From Rhodocyclaceae bacterium (GTDB lineage: Bacteria > Pseudomonadota > Gammaproteobacteria > Burkholderiales > Rhodocyclaceae), in assembly GCA_019455325.1 (NCBI GenBank), contig JACFMQ010000008.1:62001-126000 (forward strand): 64,000 nt of DNA, given 5' to 3'. Both the position numbers and the translations under genes were made by a program. Below, piece after piece: positions 22,282 through 32,076 of this stretch. Numbering within the stretch: the stretch's first letter is position 1; each line of letters begins with the position of its first letter. The notes under the pieces are model-generated. The model did not search any database. It was not told the DNA's origin and saw nothing but the letters and a program-made list of their open reading frames with translations.

Positions 22282-23529
22282 ATGGACAAGAAGCGCGACA
22301 TCGTCGGCCGCCGCGGCTTCGTCAGGGCCGCTGCCGGCGCCTCGCTGCTCGGCCTGCTGCCGCCGGGCCTGCGCGCCGCGGCCTGGGCGCAGGGCTCGGA
22401 CGCGCCGGAGAAGGCCGAGGTCAGGATCGGCTTCATCCCGCTGACCGACTGCGCCTCGGTGGTGATGGCCGCGGCCAAGGGCTTCGACCGGAAATACGGC
22501 ATCCGCATCGTGCCGACCAAGGAGGCGAGCTGGGCGAGCGTGCGCGACAAGCTGACGAACGGCGAATTGGACGCGGCGCACGTGCTCTACGGCCTGATCT
22601 ACGGCGTCCAGCTCGGTATCGGCGGGCCGAAGAAGGACATGGCCGTGCTCATGAACCTGAACCACAACGGCCAGGCGATCACGCTCGCCAGCAAGCTGAA
22701 GGAGCAGGGCGTCACCGACGGCGCCGGGCTGAAGAAGCTGATCGCCGGGAAGCCCGGGGAATACACCTTCGCCCACACCTTCCCGACCGGCACGCATGCG
22801 ATGTGGCTGTACTACTGGCTGGCGGCGCACGACATCGACCCGTTCAAGGACGTGAAGACGATCACCGTGCCGCCGCCGCAGATGGTCGCCAACATGCGCG
22901 TCGGCAACATGGACGGCTTCTGCGTCGGCGAGCCGTGGAACAACCGGGCGATCATGGACCGGATCGGCTTCACCGCGGCGACGACGCAGGACATCTGGAC
23001 CGACCATCCGGAGAAGGTGCTCGGCACCTCGGCCGACTTCGTCGCCAGGTATCCGAAGACGGCGCTGGCGATGATCTGCGCGATCATCGAGGCCGGCCGC
23101 TGGATCGACGCCTCGCTCGCCAACCGCCGCGAGACGGCGGAGACGATCGCGCAGAAGGCCTACGTCAACACCGACACCGACGTCATCCTCGAACGCATGC
23201 TCGGCCGCTATTCGAACGGCCTGGGCAAGAGCTGGGACGACAGGAACCACATGAAATTCTTCAACGACGGCGCGGTGAATTTCCCCTACCTCTCCGACGG
23301 CATGTGGTTCCTGACGCAGCACCGGCGCTGGGGCCTGCTCAAGGAGGATCCGGACTACCTCGCCGTGGCCAGGCGGGTGAACCGGGTCGATCTCTACCGG
23401 CAGGCCGCGGCCCGCGTCGGCGTCGCCGTGCCGAAGAGCGAGATGCGCGCGAGCAAGTTCATCGACGGCGTGGTCTGGGACGGCAAGGATCCGAAGAAAT
23501 ACGCCGCCGGCTTCAAGGTCAAGGCCTGA
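22282..23529 (+). CDS. nrtA: Nitrate ABC transporter substrate-binding protein
   Basis: Periplasmic nitrate receptor of the NrtA/CmpA family, 415 aa from ATG 22282 with AAGGA 7 nt upstream. The N-terminus is a twin-arginine-type signal (GRRGFVRAAAGASLLG, cleavage after AWAQ). The mature start VRIGFIPLTDCASVVMAAAKG, the KEASWASVRDKLTNGELDAAH region and MNLNHNGQAITLASK are close to cyanobacterial NrtA. Nitrite may also be a substrate. It is the first gene of the nrtABD operon under its own sigma-54 promoter. Confidence 0.92.
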   Translation: MDKKRDIVGRRGFVRAAAGASLLGLLPPGLRAAAWAQGSDAPEKAEVRIGFIPLTDCASVVMAAAKGFDRKYGIRIVPTKEASWASVRDKLTNGELDAAHVLYGLIYGVQLGIGGPKKDMAVLMNLNHNGQAITLASKLKEQGVTDGAGLKKLIAGKPGEYTFAHTFPTGTHAMWLYYWLAAHDIDPFKDVKTITVPPPQMVANMRVGNMDGFCVGEPWNNRAIMDRIGFTAATTQDIWTDHPEKVLGTSADFVARYPKTALAMICAIIEAGRWIDASLANRRETAETIAQKAYVNTDTDVILERMLGRYSNGLGKSWDDRNHMKFFNDGAVNFPYLSDGMWFLTQHRRWGLLKEDPDYLAVARRVNRVDLYRQAAARVGVAVPKSEMRASKFIDGVVWDGKDPKKYAAGFKVKA

Positions 23530-23542
23530 GAAAGGAGACGCC

Positions 23543-24493
23543 ATGAACGCAGTCACGCTCGAAAACGCGTCCCGCGCCGACCGCGGCCCCGAGGCCGCAG
23601 GCCGGCAGGACGCAGACCCGCGGGAATCGCCCGGCCTGCCGGCCGCGGCGCCGGTCGCCGCCAACGACGACGCGCCGCCGCCGAGGGCCGCCGGCCGCAT
23701 CGGCGAATGGCTCGCCGGCGCCGTGCGCGCCTTGCTGCCGCCGGCCGTCGGCATCGCCGTCATGATCGGCATCTGGTACCTGGCCACGCTCCCCGCCGGC
23801 AGCAGCCTGCCCGGTCCGGTGCAGACCTGGGCGGCGGCGGCCCAGCTCTTCGCCGATCCGTTCTATTCGAACGGCCCGAACGACCAGGGCATCGGCTGGA
23901 ACGTGCTGGCCTCCCTGCAGCGCGTCGGCATCGGCTTCGGCATCGCGGCGGCGATCGGCATCCCGCTCGGCTTCCTGCTCGGCCGCTTCGCCACGCTGTC
24001 GGCGATGGTCGGCCCGATCATCAGCCTGCTGCGGCCGGTGTCGCCGCTCGCCTGGCTGCCGATCGGCCTGCTCGTCTTCAAGAAGGCCGATCCGGCGGCG
24101 ACGTGGACCATCTTCATCTGCTCGATCTGGCCGATGATCCTCAACACCGCGCAGGGCGTGACGCGCGTGCCCGCCGACTACATGAACGTGGCGCGCGTGC
24201 TCAATCTCTCGGAGTGGAAGATCTTCACCAAGATTCTCTTCCCGGCCGTGCTGCCCTACATGCTCACCGGCATCCGCCTGTCCATCGGCACGGCCTGGCT
24301 GGTCATCGTCGCCGCCGAGATGCTCACCGGCGGCGTCGGCATCGGCTTCTGGGTGTGGGACGAGTGGAACAACCTCAAAGTCGAGCACATCATCGTCGCC
24401 ATCTTCGTCATCGGCATCGTCGGCCTGCTGCTGGAGCAGGCGCTGATCGCCGTCGCCCGACGCTTCAGCTACGAACAGGGAGCACGCTCATGA
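23543..24493 (+). CDS. nrtB: Nitrate ABC transporter permease
   Basis: Inner-membrane permease, 316 aa. An N-terminal, Ala/Pro-rich disordered tail of about 50 residues precedes the first helix. A binding-protein-dependent permease domain with the EAA-type loop then follows ([20 protein letters not shown], then [17 protein letters not shown]). It sits 13 nt after nrtA and overlaps the ATPase gene by 4 nt (ATGA). Confidence 0.93.
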   Translation: MNAVTLENASRADRGPEAAGRQDADPRESPGLPAAAPVAANDDAPPPRAAGRIGEWLAGAVRALLPPAVGIAVMIGIWYLATLPAGSSLPGPVQTWAAAAQLFADPFYSNGPNDQGIGWNVLASLQRVGIGFGIAAAIGIPLGFLLGRFATLSAMVGPIISLLRPVSPLAWLPIGLLVFKKADPAATWTIFICSIWPMILNTAQGVTRVPADYMNVARVLNLSEWKIFTKILFPAVLPYMLTGIRLSIGTAWLVIVAAEMLTGGVGIGFWVWDEWNNLKVEHIIVAIFVIGIVGLLLEQALIAVARRFSYEQGARS

Positions 24494-25290
24494 AGAAATT
24501 CGTCCTCGTCGAAGACGCCGGCATGCGCTTCGCCACCAAGAAAGGTCCGTTCGTCGCGCTGCGCGACGTGAGCCTGAGCATCGCCAGGGGCGAATTCATC
24601 GCGCTGATCGGCCACTCCGGCTGCGGCAAGTCGACGCTCCTCAACCTCATCGCCGGGCTGACGACGCCGACCGACGGCGCGCTCATCTGCGACGGCCGCG
24701 AGATCGCCGGCCCCGGCCCGGAGCGCGCGGTGGTCTTCCAGAACCACTCGCTGCTCCCCTGGCTGACCTGCTTCGAGAACGTCCACCTCGCCGTCGAGCG
24801 GGTGTTCGGCGCCAGGGAGGGCCGGGCGAAGCTGAAGGCGCGCACGAACGAGGCGCTGGCGCTGGTCGGCCTCTCCCACGCCGAGCAGAAGTACCCGCAC
24901 GAAATCTCCGGCGGCATGAAGCAGCGCGTCGGCATCGCCCGCGCCCTCTCCATGCAGCCGAAGGTGCTCTTGATGGACGAGCCTTTCGGCGCGCTCGACG
25001 CGCTCACCCGCGCCCGGCTGCAGGACGAGCTGATGAAGATCTGCGAGGCGACGCAGGCGACGACGGTGATGGTCACGCACGACGTCGACGAGGCCGTGCT
25101 GCTCGCCGACCGCATCGTGATGATGACCAACGGCCCGGCGGCGACCATCGGCGAAATCCTCGCCGTCGACCTGCCGCGCCCGCGCGACCGCCTGGCGCTG
25201 GCGCACGACGCGCGCTACCTCGACTGCCGCGCCGCCGTGCTTTCCTTCCTCTACGAGAAGCAGGCGCACCGCGAATCGATCGCCGCCTGA
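24490..25290 (+). CDS. nrtD: Nitrate ABC transporter ATPase
   Basis: 266-aa ABC ATPase: Walker [11 protein letters not shown]-loop [16 protein letters not shown], signature SGGMKQR, Walker [13 protein letters not shown] and H-loop VTHDVDEAV. The QNHSLLPW region is typical of nitrate/cyanate importers (NrtC/NrtD). It lacks the C-terminal NrtA-like domain of NrtC, so it is named NrtD; with a single ATPase the pump is probably a homodimer here. The start is ATG 24490, coupled to nrtB. Confidence 0.93.
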   Translation: MKKFVLVEDAGMRFATKKGPFVALRDVSLSIARGEFIALIGHSGCGKSTLLNLIAGLTTPTDGALICDGREIAGPGPERAVVFQNHSLLPWLTCFENVHLAVERVFGAREGRAKLKARTNEALALVGLSHAEQKYPHEISGGMKQRVGIARALSMQPKVLLMDEPFGALDALTRARLQDELMKICEATQATTVMVTHDVDEAVLLADRIVMMTNGPAATIGEILAVDLPRPRDRLALAHDARYLDCRAAVLSFLYEKQAHRESIAA

Positions 25291-25408
25291 TCCTCCCCAT
25301 AGCCAGCGGCCACGGATGGCGGTATAAGGCATATAGATAATAACTACGGGCGGCGGACCGGCCGGGGGGCTGGTCCGCGACGCCCGTCACTCCTCGCCGA
25401 GGCCGTCC

Positions 25409-27523
25409 ATGAAGCTGCAGACACGCGTCTGGCTGGTCGCATCGCTGATGATCGCGCTGATCATCGCCGCCGATTTTTCCGTCAGCCGCGCGCTCACCGA
25501 GGGTAGCATCCGCGCCGAACTGGAGCGCGACGCGCGCACCATCCGCGGGACGCTGATGGCTACCCGCCGCGTCTATCACCGGCAGTTCATCGACAGCGGT
25601 CTGCCGGTCAACGAACGGACCATCGGCTTCCTGCCGGCGCACGCCATGTCGCGCATCGCCGCCGACTTCCCGAACTGGAGCGACAGCGGCCTGTCCTTCA
25701 ACAACGTCAGCGACCGCCCGCGCAATCCCGCGAACCTGGCCGACGAGGACGAACTGGCGGCGATGCAGTGGTTCCGCGCCAACCCCGAGCGCACCGAGCG
25801 CCTGACCGAAATCCACCGCGCCGACGGCAGCTTCTACCACTACACCGCGCCGATCTGGATCGAGCCCTACTGCCTGCAGTGCCACGGCGAGCGCAGCGCG
25901 GCGCCGCCCTCGGTCGCCGCCGACTACGACAGCGCCTACGGCTACCAGGTCGGCGACCTGCGCGGCGTGATGAGCATCAAGCTGCCGACGGCGGCGCTGC
26001 GCGACCGCGCCCAGGCCGAATGGTGGCAGGGCTTCTCGGTGCGGCTGGCCGGCTACGTGCTGCTGCTGCTCGCTCTCGGCCTGCTCATGCAGCGCTTCGT
26101 CACGCGCCGGCTGCTGGCGCTGCAGGATTCCGCCGGGCGCCTCGCCGGCGGCGACTACGCGGCGCGCTGCACGGTCGGCGGCGGCGACGAGATCGGCGAC
26201 CTCGGCCAGTCCTTCAACGCCATGGCCGGCGCCGTCGAATCGAGCACGCGCGAGCTGGAACGGCACCGCCACCACCTCGAGGACATGCTCGCCGAGCGCA
26301 CGCGCGACCTCGTCGCCGCCAACGCCGATCTCGCCCGCGCGCGCGACGCGGCCGAGGCCGGCAGCCTGGCGAAGAGCGCCTTCCTTGCCAACATGAGCCA
26401 CGAGATCCGCACGCCGATGAACGCCATCACCGGCATGGCCTACCTGATGCGCCGCGACGACGGGCTGCCGCCGAAGCAGGCCGAGCGCCTGGAGAAGATC
26501 GACGCCGCCGCCCGCCACCTGCTCGGCATCATCAACGACATCCTCGACCTGTCCCGGATCGAGGCCGGCAAGCTGGTGCTGGAGGATGCGCCGCTGTCGC
26601 CGGCGGCGTTGCTGCACAACGTCGCCTCGATGCTCTCCGAGGTCGCGCAGGGCAAGGGGCTGCGCCTCCTCGTCGTCGCCGCGCCGATGCCGCCCGGCCT
26701 GCACGGCGACCCGACGCGGCTGACGCAGGCGCTGGTGAACTACGCCGGCAACGCGATCAAGTTCGCCGAATCCGGCGACATCGTGCTGCGCCTCTCCCTC
26801 GTCGCCGAGACGCCGAACTCGGCCACCGTCCGCTTCGCGGTCGAGGACCACGGCCCGGGCATCGCGCCCGAGATGCAGCCCCGCCTGTTCGCCGCCTTCG
26901 AGCAGGTCGACGGTTCGATGACGCGCCGTCACGGCGGCACCGGCCTCGGGCTGGCCATCACCCGCCGCCTGGCCGGGCTGATGGGCGGCGCCGCCGGCGT
27001 CGACAGCATGCCGGGCGAGGGCGCCACCTTCTGGTTCACCGCCGTGCTGCGCAAGGACGAGGCGCCCGCGCCGCCGCCGCCGTCGGTCGAGCACGCCATC
27101 GACGCGGTGCTGGCCGAGCGGCATTGCGGCCGGCGCATCCTCCTCGCCGAGGACGAGCCGATCAACCGCGAGGTGGCGCTCGGCCTGCTCGAAGAGGCGG
27201 GCCTGGCGGTGGACGTCGCCGAGGACGGCGTGGTCGCCGTCGAGCGCGCGCGCGCCACGCGCTACGACCTGATCCTGATGGACCTGCAGATGCCGCGCAT
27301 GGGCGGGCTGGAAGCGGCGCGCCGCATCCGCGAGCTGGCCAACGGCGCCGACGTGCCGATCCTGGCGATGACCGCCAACACCTACGTCGAGGACCGGCAG
27401 CGCTGCGCCGAGGCGGGCATGGACGACTTCGTCGGCAAGCCGGTGGTGCCCGAGCGCCTCTACGCCGTGCTGCTCAAGTGGCTCGACCGCGGCCGCGCCG
27501 GCGCCGTCGGCCCGGACGCCTGA
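25409..27523 (+). CDS. Hybrid histidine kinase with haem-c (Tll0287-like) sensor domain
   Basis: 704-aa membrane sensor kinase. TM1 is about residues 8-28. A periplasmic DUF3365/Tll0287-like domain contains one CLQCH haem-c motif at 155-159. TM2 is about 210-228, followed by HAMP. HisKA has phospho-acceptor His331 (MSHEIRTP), then a HATPase with G-rich [10 protein letters not shown]-terminal receiver has Asp625 in LMDLQMP and the Lys in VGKPVV. The protein is complete and likely senses redox state or a small gas through its haem. It stands 118 nt after nrtD; a link to nitrogen oxides is tempting but unproven. No separate response-regulator gene is beside it. Confidence 0.9.
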   Translation: MKLQTRVWLVASLMIALIIAADFSVSRALTEGSIRAELERDARTIRGTLMATRRVYHRQFIDSGLPVNERTIGFLPAHAMSRIAADFPNWSDSGLSFNNVSDRPRNPANLADEDELAAMQWFRANPERTERLTEIHRADGSFYHYTAPIWIEPYCLQCHGERSAAPPSVAADYDSAYGYQVGDLRGVMSIKLPTAALRDRAQAEWWQGFSVRLAGYVLLLLALGLLMQRFVTRRLLALQDSAGRLAGGDYAARCTVGGGDEIGDLGQSFNAMAGAVESSTRELERHRHHLEDMLAERTRDLVAANADLARARDAAEAGSLAKSAFLANMSHEIRTPMNAITGMAYLMRRDDGLPPKQAERLEKIDAAARHLLGIINDILDLSRIEAGKLVLEDAPLSPAALLHNVASMLSEVAQGKGLRLLVVAAPMPPGLHGDPTRLTQALVNYAGNAIKFAESGDIVLRLSLVAETPNSATVRFAVEDHGPGIAPEMQPRLFAAFEQVDGSMTRRHGGTGLGLAITRRLAGLMGGAAGVDSMPGEGATFWFTAVLRKDEAPAPPPPSVEHAIDAVLAERHCGRRILLAEDEPINREVALGLLEEAGLAVDVAEDGVVAVERARATRYDLILMDLQMPRMGGLEAARRIRELANGADVPILAMTANTYVEDRQRCAEAGMDDFVGKPVVPERLYAVLLKWLDRGRAGAVGPDA

Positions 27524-27542
27524 ACGGGCGGTAAACGGAAAG

Positions 27543-27579
27543 GGGCTCCCGGAGCCGGAGGGGCGGCCGCCGGGAGCCC
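27543..27579. terminator. Hairpin between convergent genes
   Basis: GGGCTCCCGG (27543-27552) and CCGGGAGCCC (27570-27579) form a 10-bp stem between the convergent sensor-kinase and small-protein genes. On the minus strand a pyrimidine-rich CCTTTCCGTTTA follows. It could serve as a two-way terminator, though no classical U run is present. Confidence 0.45.
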
Positions 27580-27604
27580 GGCCGGCTGGGGGCCGGCGCG
27601 CTCC

Positions 27605-27877
27605 TCAGAGGGAGGAGATGGGCAGGGGATGGGCGTGCCGGAAGTGCTGATAGGTGCACAGCAGCTCGCCGGCGCGCTCGGTGTGGCCGTGTTCCAGCGC
27701 GTCCTCGATGTCGTCCAGGATCATCGTGTGCAGGCGGGCGACGCCTTCATCGGTCTTCAGCAACTGGCAGCCGAGCTCGGCGGCGACGATGACCGGCACA
27801 TGCTCGTGTTCGGCGATCGCCACCACTTCATCCTGTTCCAGTTCGCAGAGTTCGAGACAGTCTTCAAGGCAGAGCAT
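27605..27877 (-). CDS. Small Cys/His-rich acidic protein, unknown function
   Basis: 90-residue protein with a strong AAGGAG 8 nt before its ATG, so likely real. The N-terminal helix is acidic with Cys at 3, 7 and 11, one per turn on the same face; further Cys at 37 and about 73 and several His follow. This pattern suits metal or redox binding but matches no family I can name. It stands alone between convergent and co-directional neighbours. Confidence 0.6.
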   Translation of the reverse strand: MLCLEDCLELCELEQDEVVAIAEHEHVPVIVAAELGCQLLKTDEGVARLHTMILDDIEDALEHGHTERAGELLCTYQHFRHAHPLPISSL

Positions 27878-28068
27878 CGGAAGTCTCCTTCTTGCGCATG
27901 CCGTCCGCGCAGTGGCGGCATGTCAGGTTTAGGGTTCGATGCCCGCTTTATCGGAGGCCCGGTCAGGTCACGGGTTTGTCGGTGCGGTGCTTCGGACAGG
28001 TTAGCCGATGCCCGGTAAAAGGCAAGCGGCGGGCAGCCGCCGATAAAAAATTTCCATGCCGCGACCGG

Positions 28069-28836
28069 CTACAGGCGCAGCGTGTCGTCCGGCAGCGACG
28101 CCGCCGCCTGCAGGCGACGGAGCGTCGGCGCGAGGTCGAGCCCGGTCGTGCGCTTCAGCTCGACGGCGCGGCGGCGCAGTTCGGCGAGCGGCACGGCCAG
28201 CGGCGCGCCGGCGGTGGCCAGCGCGATGACGTTGCCGCCGGCGCAGGCCGGCAGCGCCAGGCAGCGGCCGTCGAAGACGCTGCGGATGCGCTCGACGCCG
28301 GCGCGGAAGCCGCGCCGGTCGCCGAACAGGTTGACGGCGAGGACGCCGCGCCGGCTCAGGCGCTCGCGGCAGGCGCGGTAGAAGGGCAGGCCGCCGAGTT
28401 CGCCGACGCGCGCGTGCTCGTCGAAGCCGTCGACCAGGATCAGGTCGTAGCGCCGCCGCTCGCGCGCGACGAGCGCGGCGCCGTCGCCGATGCGGATCGC
28501 CAGCCGCTCGTCCTCGGCCGGCAGGCGGAAGAACTGGCGGGCGACGAAGGGCATGCGCGGGTCGATCTCGATCACGGTCGTCGCCGTCTGCGGCAGGCGG
28601 CGCCAGATGAACTTGGCCAGCGAGCCGGCGCCGAGGCCGATCAGCAGCGCGCGCTTGGGCCACGGCGCGGCGTGCAGCAGCAGGCCGGCCAGCATCTCGC
28701 GCGTGTAGTCGAGTTCCAGCGACCACGGCCGGCGGATGCGCATGGCGCCCTGGATCCATTCCGAGCCGAAGTGCAGGTAGCGGACGCCGCCTTCCTCGCT
28801 GATGTCTATCGAATGTCCGGGTCCGTCGTCGTGCAT
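28069..28836 (-). CDS. Spermidine synthase-like methyltransferase-fold protein
   Basis: 255 aa. It belongs to the spermidine synthase-like group: LLIGLGAGSLAKFIWRRLP is the nucleotide (AdoMet/dcAdoMet) loop, VIEIDPRM holds the acidic ribose-binding residue, and YDLILVDGFDEHA corresponds to the catalytic D region. Stand-alone proteins of this kind lack the full polyamine site and their substrate is unknown. No polyamine genes are nearby. Confidence 0.8.
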   Translation of the reverse strand: MHDDGPGHSIDISEEGGVRYLHFGSEWIQGAMRIRRPWSLELDYTREMLAGLLLHAAPWPKRALLIGLGAGSLAKFIWRRLPQTATTVIEIDPRMPFVARQFFRLPAEDERLAIRIGDGAALVARERRRYDLILVDGFDEHARVGELGGLPFYRACRERLSRRGVLAVNLFGDRRGFRAGVERIRSVFDGRCLALPACAGGNVIALATAGAPLAVPLAELRRRAVELKRTTGLDLAPTLRRLQAAASLPDDTLRL

Positions 28837-28906
28837 CGTCGATCCGTGGGTATGTGTGTGCCGCCCGGCACCATACCCGATCGCGCTGCGCAGGGGAACG
28901 CGCGGG

Positions 28907-30052
28907 CTACTTCTTCCGGCCGCCGAGCAGCCGGTCGAGCGCGCTGCCGACGCCCTCGACGACGCTGCCGCCGGCGCCGCCGATGCCGGCGGCCAGCCCC
29001 TCCAGGCTGATGCCGAGCGCGCCGGCGCTGGCCGCGGCGACCTGCGCCAGGAAATTCTCGTTGAGCGAGAACTTCGGATCGGCGATGTCGCCTTCGAGCA
29101 CGAAGTCGGCGGCGATGCGTCCGTCCCTGCCCTGCAGCACCTTCACCACCGCCTCGCGCGGCATGCCCATGAAGCTGCCGCCGGCGGCTAGTTCCAGCCC
29201 GGAGAGCACGACGCGGCCCGGCGCGTGCAGGCGGTTCCGCTGCACCGTCGACTTCAGGTCGAGGTCGAGCGCGCCCTTTCTGACGCCGGTCTCGGCGGCC
29301 TTGATCAGGTAGGGCTGGAAGGCGACGAGGTCGACGCCGGCGAGCTGCGTGCGCAGCTCCGAATCCTTCGTCGCGATCTCGGCCCAGCCCTGCAGCGACA
29401 CCGTGCCGTCGCGCTGCACGCCCTTCACCGTGCCGTCGAGGCGGATCGTCGTGCGGCCGGTCAGCGCCGGCAGGCGCAGCTCGCCGAGCTCGACGCGCGT
29501 CTTCTCGATGCGCAGCCGGTGCGCCGGCCGGCGCACCGAGGCGTCGTGGAAGTCGACGGCGGCGTCGGTGAGCGTCACGCCGCCGATGACGATCTCGGGC
29601 AGCGCGCTGCCGTCGTCGTCGCCTGGCCGCGTCGACGCCGCCTTTTCCTCCTTCGCCCGGTCGAGCAGCGAGGACAGGATCGCCAGGCTGCCGTCCCGGC
29701 GCCGCAGCATGGAGACGTAGCCGCCCTCGATCTCGATGCCGGCGATGCGCATCTCGCGCGCGAGCAGCGCGTTCCAGTCGGGGCGGATCAGCACCCGCTG
29801 CGCCGCCAGCTCGTCGGCCGCCGGCCAGTCCTTGCCGGCGCGGATGCGGATGCCGTGGATGGCCACCGCCGAGAAGCCGGCCTCGATGCGCTCGACCTCG
29901 GCGTTCGGGCCGAGCGCCGCGACCACCGCCGCGTGCAGCCGGTCGGTGGCGAGCTTCAGGCCGACGGCGCCGGCCGCGGCCAGCGCCAGCAGCGCCGCCG
30001 CCAGCCACAGCGGCCAGCGGCGACGCGGCGTGACGGGGGTGGGTGCGTTCAT
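28907..30052 (-). CDS. AsmA-like DUF748 family protein
   Basis: 381-aa envelope protein. One N-terminal transmembrane anchor (about residues 14-34, after basic RRRW) is followed by a beta-rich periplasmic part with the repeated pattern of AsmA/DUF748 proteins (IEAGFSAVAIHGIRIRAG..., LPEIVIGGVTLTDAAVDF, GVRKGALDLDLKS). The Gly/Ala-rich C-terminus ends in basic RKK. AsmA-like proteins affect outer-membrane or lipid traffic. No neighbour reveals a specific partner. Confidence 0.82.
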   Translation of the reverse strand: MNAPTPVTPRRRWPLWLAAALLALAAAGAVGLKLATDRLHAAVVAALGPNAEVERIEAGFSAVAIHGIRIRAGKDWPAADELAAQRVLIRPDWNALLAREMRIAGIEIEGGYVSMLRRRDGSLAILSSLLDRAKEEKAASTRPGDDDGSALPEIVIGGVTLTDAAVDFHDASVRRPAHRLRIEKTRVELGELRLPALTGRTTIRLDGTVKGVQRDGTVSLQGWAEIATKDSELRTQLAGVDLVAFQPYLIKAAETGVRKGALDLDLKSTVQRNRLHAPGRVVLSGLELAAGGSFMGMPREAVVKVLQGRDGRIAADFVLEGDIADPKFSLNENFLAQVAAASAGALGISLEGLAAGIGGAGGSVVEGVGSALDRLLGGRKK

Positions 30053-30233
30053 GGTCCTTGCTCCTGTCTTCGTCGACGCTCGTCCGATAGCCGTCGGCTA
30101 TTCGATTCTTAGCCAAAATCAATTATGCACCGGCCGGGCGCCTGCCTATGGTGAGTGAGTCAAGGCCGACCGCCGCGACCGTGGCGAGCCTTGGTCATGT
30201 GCTCCATGCACCGTTTGTCGATAGGAGGCTCAC

Positions 30234-30650
30234 ATGCAACTGAAAGGTTCCATGACGGAAAAGCATCTGAAGGATGCGTTCGCCGGCGAATCGCAGGCCA
30301 ATCGCCGTTATCTCTACTTCGCCAACAAGGCCGACGTCGAAGGCCACGCCGACGTCGCCGCGCTGTTCCGCTCGACCGCCGAAGGCGAGACCGGGCACGC
30401 GCACGGCCATCTCGAATACCTCGAAAAGTGCGGCGACCCGGCCACCGGGCTGCCCTTCGGCAGCACCGCCGACAATCTGAAGTCGGCCGTCGCCGGCGAG
30501 ACGCACGAATACACCGACATGTATCCGGGCATGGCCAAGGACGCGCGCGCCGAGGGCTTCGACGAGATCGCCGACTGGTTCGAGACGCTGGCGAAAGCCG
30601 AACGTTCGCACGCCAACCGCTACCAGAGGGCGCTCAGCGAGCTGAACTGA
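30234..30650 (+). CDS. Rubrerythrin (ferritin-like domain only)
   Basis: 138-aa di-iron peroxide-scavenging protein. Four helices carry the two E...ExxH iron-binding pairs: DAFAGESQANRRY and GETGHAHGHLEYL, then VAGETHEYT and LAKAERSHANRY. The C-terminal rubredoxin domain of classical rubrerythrin is absent, so it needs an outside electron donor. AGGAGG lies just before the ATG at 30234. It is the first of three genes (rubrerythrin, Fe-S protein, DUF3501) that recur together in proteobacteria; the Fe-S protein could be the donor. Confidence 0.92.
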   Translation: MQLKGSMTEKHLKDAFAGESQANRRYLYFANKADVEGHADVAALFRSTAEGETGHAHGHLEYLEKCGDPATGLPFGSTADNLKSAVAGETHEYTDMYPGMAKDARAEGFDEIADWFETLAKAERSHANRYQRALSELN

Positions 30651-30670
30651 GCGGCCCCCCGGCCGCAGCC

Positions 30671-30689
30671 CCGCCCGTTTCGCGGGCGG
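30671..30689 (+). other. Intercistronic hairpin after rubrerythrin gene
   Basis: CCGCCCG / CGGGCGG with a 5-nt TTTCG loop lies between the rubrerythrin stop and the Fe-S gene. No U run follows, so it may stabilise the upstream message or adjust relative expression rather than terminate. Confidence 0.35.
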
Positions 30690-30728
30690 CAGAACGCGCA
30701 GTCGCAGGACGCACGAGGAGGATGACGC

Positions 30729-32063
30729 ATGCCCGCTCCCGCCCGCGAAAGCAACCTCGAAGCCCCGACGCGCCACCCCGTCGACTGGCAGGACGATCGC
30801 TACTACGACCGCGAGGCCCTGTTCGAGGAGATGGCGCGCGTCTTCGACGTGTGCCACGGCTGCCGCCGCTGCGTCAGCCTGTGCAACGCCTTCCCGACGC
30901 TGTTCGACCTGGTCGACGCGTCGGCGACCATGGAGGTCGACGGCGTCGCCCGCGCGGACTACGGCAAGGTCGTCGATCACTGCTACCTGTGCGACCTGTG
31001 CTACATGACCAAGTGTCCGTACGTGCCGCCGCACGCGTGGAACATCGACTTCCCGCACCTCATGCTGCGCGCCAAGGCGGTGCATTTCAGGACCGGCAAG
31101 ACGAAGCTGCGCGACAGGGTGCTGACTCGCACCGACCTGGTCGGCAGCTTCTGCGGCATTCCCATCGTGGCGCCGACGGTGAACGCCGTGAACAAGGTCG
31201 GCATCGCACGCAAGGCGGTGCAGGCCGTCGCCGGCATCCACGCCGAGGCCTGGCTGCCCGAGTTCTCGGCGAAGCCGCTCAGGAAGCGCCTGGCGCGCCT
31301 GCCCGACGACACGCCGGGCGAGGCGGCCGGGCGCACGCGCGGCAAGCTCGCGCTGTTCGCCACCTGTTACATGAACCGCAACGAGCCCGGCCCCGGCGAG
31401 GACTTCGCCGCCGTCTGCGCGCACAACGGCATCCCGCTCACGCTCGCCGTCAAAGAACGCTGCTGCGGCATGCCCAGGCTCGAACTGGGCGACTTCGCGT
31501 CGGTGCAGAAGGCCAAGGAGACGAACGTCCCGGTGCTGGCGAAGCTGGTCGACGCGGGCTGGGATCTGACCGCGCTGATTCCTTCCTGCGTGCTGATGTT
31601 CCGACAGGAGCTGCCGCTGCTCTTCCCCGACGACCCCGAGGTGGAGAAGGTCAGGAACGCTTTCTTCGACCCCTTCGAATACCTGCTGCTGCGGCATCGG
31701 CAGGGCCGGCTCGCCACCGACTTCAAGCATCCCCTCGGCAAGGTCGCCTACCACGCCGCCTGCCACCAGCGCGTGCAGAACGTCGGCCGCAAGACGCTGG
31801 AAGTGCTGTCGCTGGTGCCCGGCACCGAGGTCGACATCATCGAGCGCTGCTCCGGCCACGACGGCACCTACGCGGTCAAGGCCGAGTTCCACGAGAACGC
31901 GATGCGGATCGTCAAGCCGGTGGTCAACCGCGTGAACCAGGCACAGCCCGACCACTACGGCAGCGACTGCGCCATGGCCGGCCACCACATCGCGCACGCG
32001 CGCGCCGACGGCAGCGCGCCGGAACACCCGATCAGCCTGCTGCGCCGGGCCTACGGCATCTGA
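30729..32063 (+). CDS. Heterodisulfide reductase-related Fe-S protein (GlpC/CCG type)
   Basis: 444 aa. Two ferredoxin-like 4Fe-4S clusters sit near the N-terminus (CHGCRRCVSLC and CYLCDLCYMTKC). Two CCG-type Cys domains follow, visible as CYMNRNEPG...CCGMPRLELGDF and CHQRV...CSGHDGTYAVK. The layout is that of GlpC/HdrB-like electron-transfer subunits. It lies 78 nt after rubrerythrin and 13 nt before the DUF3501 gene. It probably passes electrons to rubrerythrin, an inference from the conserved trio. Confidence 0.88.
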   Translation: MPAPARESNLEAPTRHPVDWQDDRYYDREALFEEMARVFDVCHGCRRCVSLCNAFPTLFDLVDASATMEVDGVARADYGKVVDHCYLCDLCYMTKCPYVPPHAWNIDFPHLMLRAKAVHFRTGKTKLRDRVLTRTDLVGSFCGIPIVAPTVNAVNKVGIARKAVQAVAGIHAEAWLPEFSAKPLRKRLARLPDDTPGEAAGRTRGKLALFATCYMNRNEPGPGEDFAAVCAHNGIPLTLAVKERCCGMPRLELGDFASVQKAKETNVPVLAKLVDAGWDLTALIPSCVLMFRQELPLLFPDDPEVEKVRNAFFDPFEYLLLRHRQGRLATDFKHPLGKVAYHAACHQRVQNVGRKTLEVLSLVPGTEVDIIERCSGHDGTYAVKAEFHENAMRIVKPVVNRVNQAQPDHYGSDCAMAGHHIAHARADGSAPEHPISLLRRAYGI

Positions 32064-32076
32064 AGGGAGAACGCCG

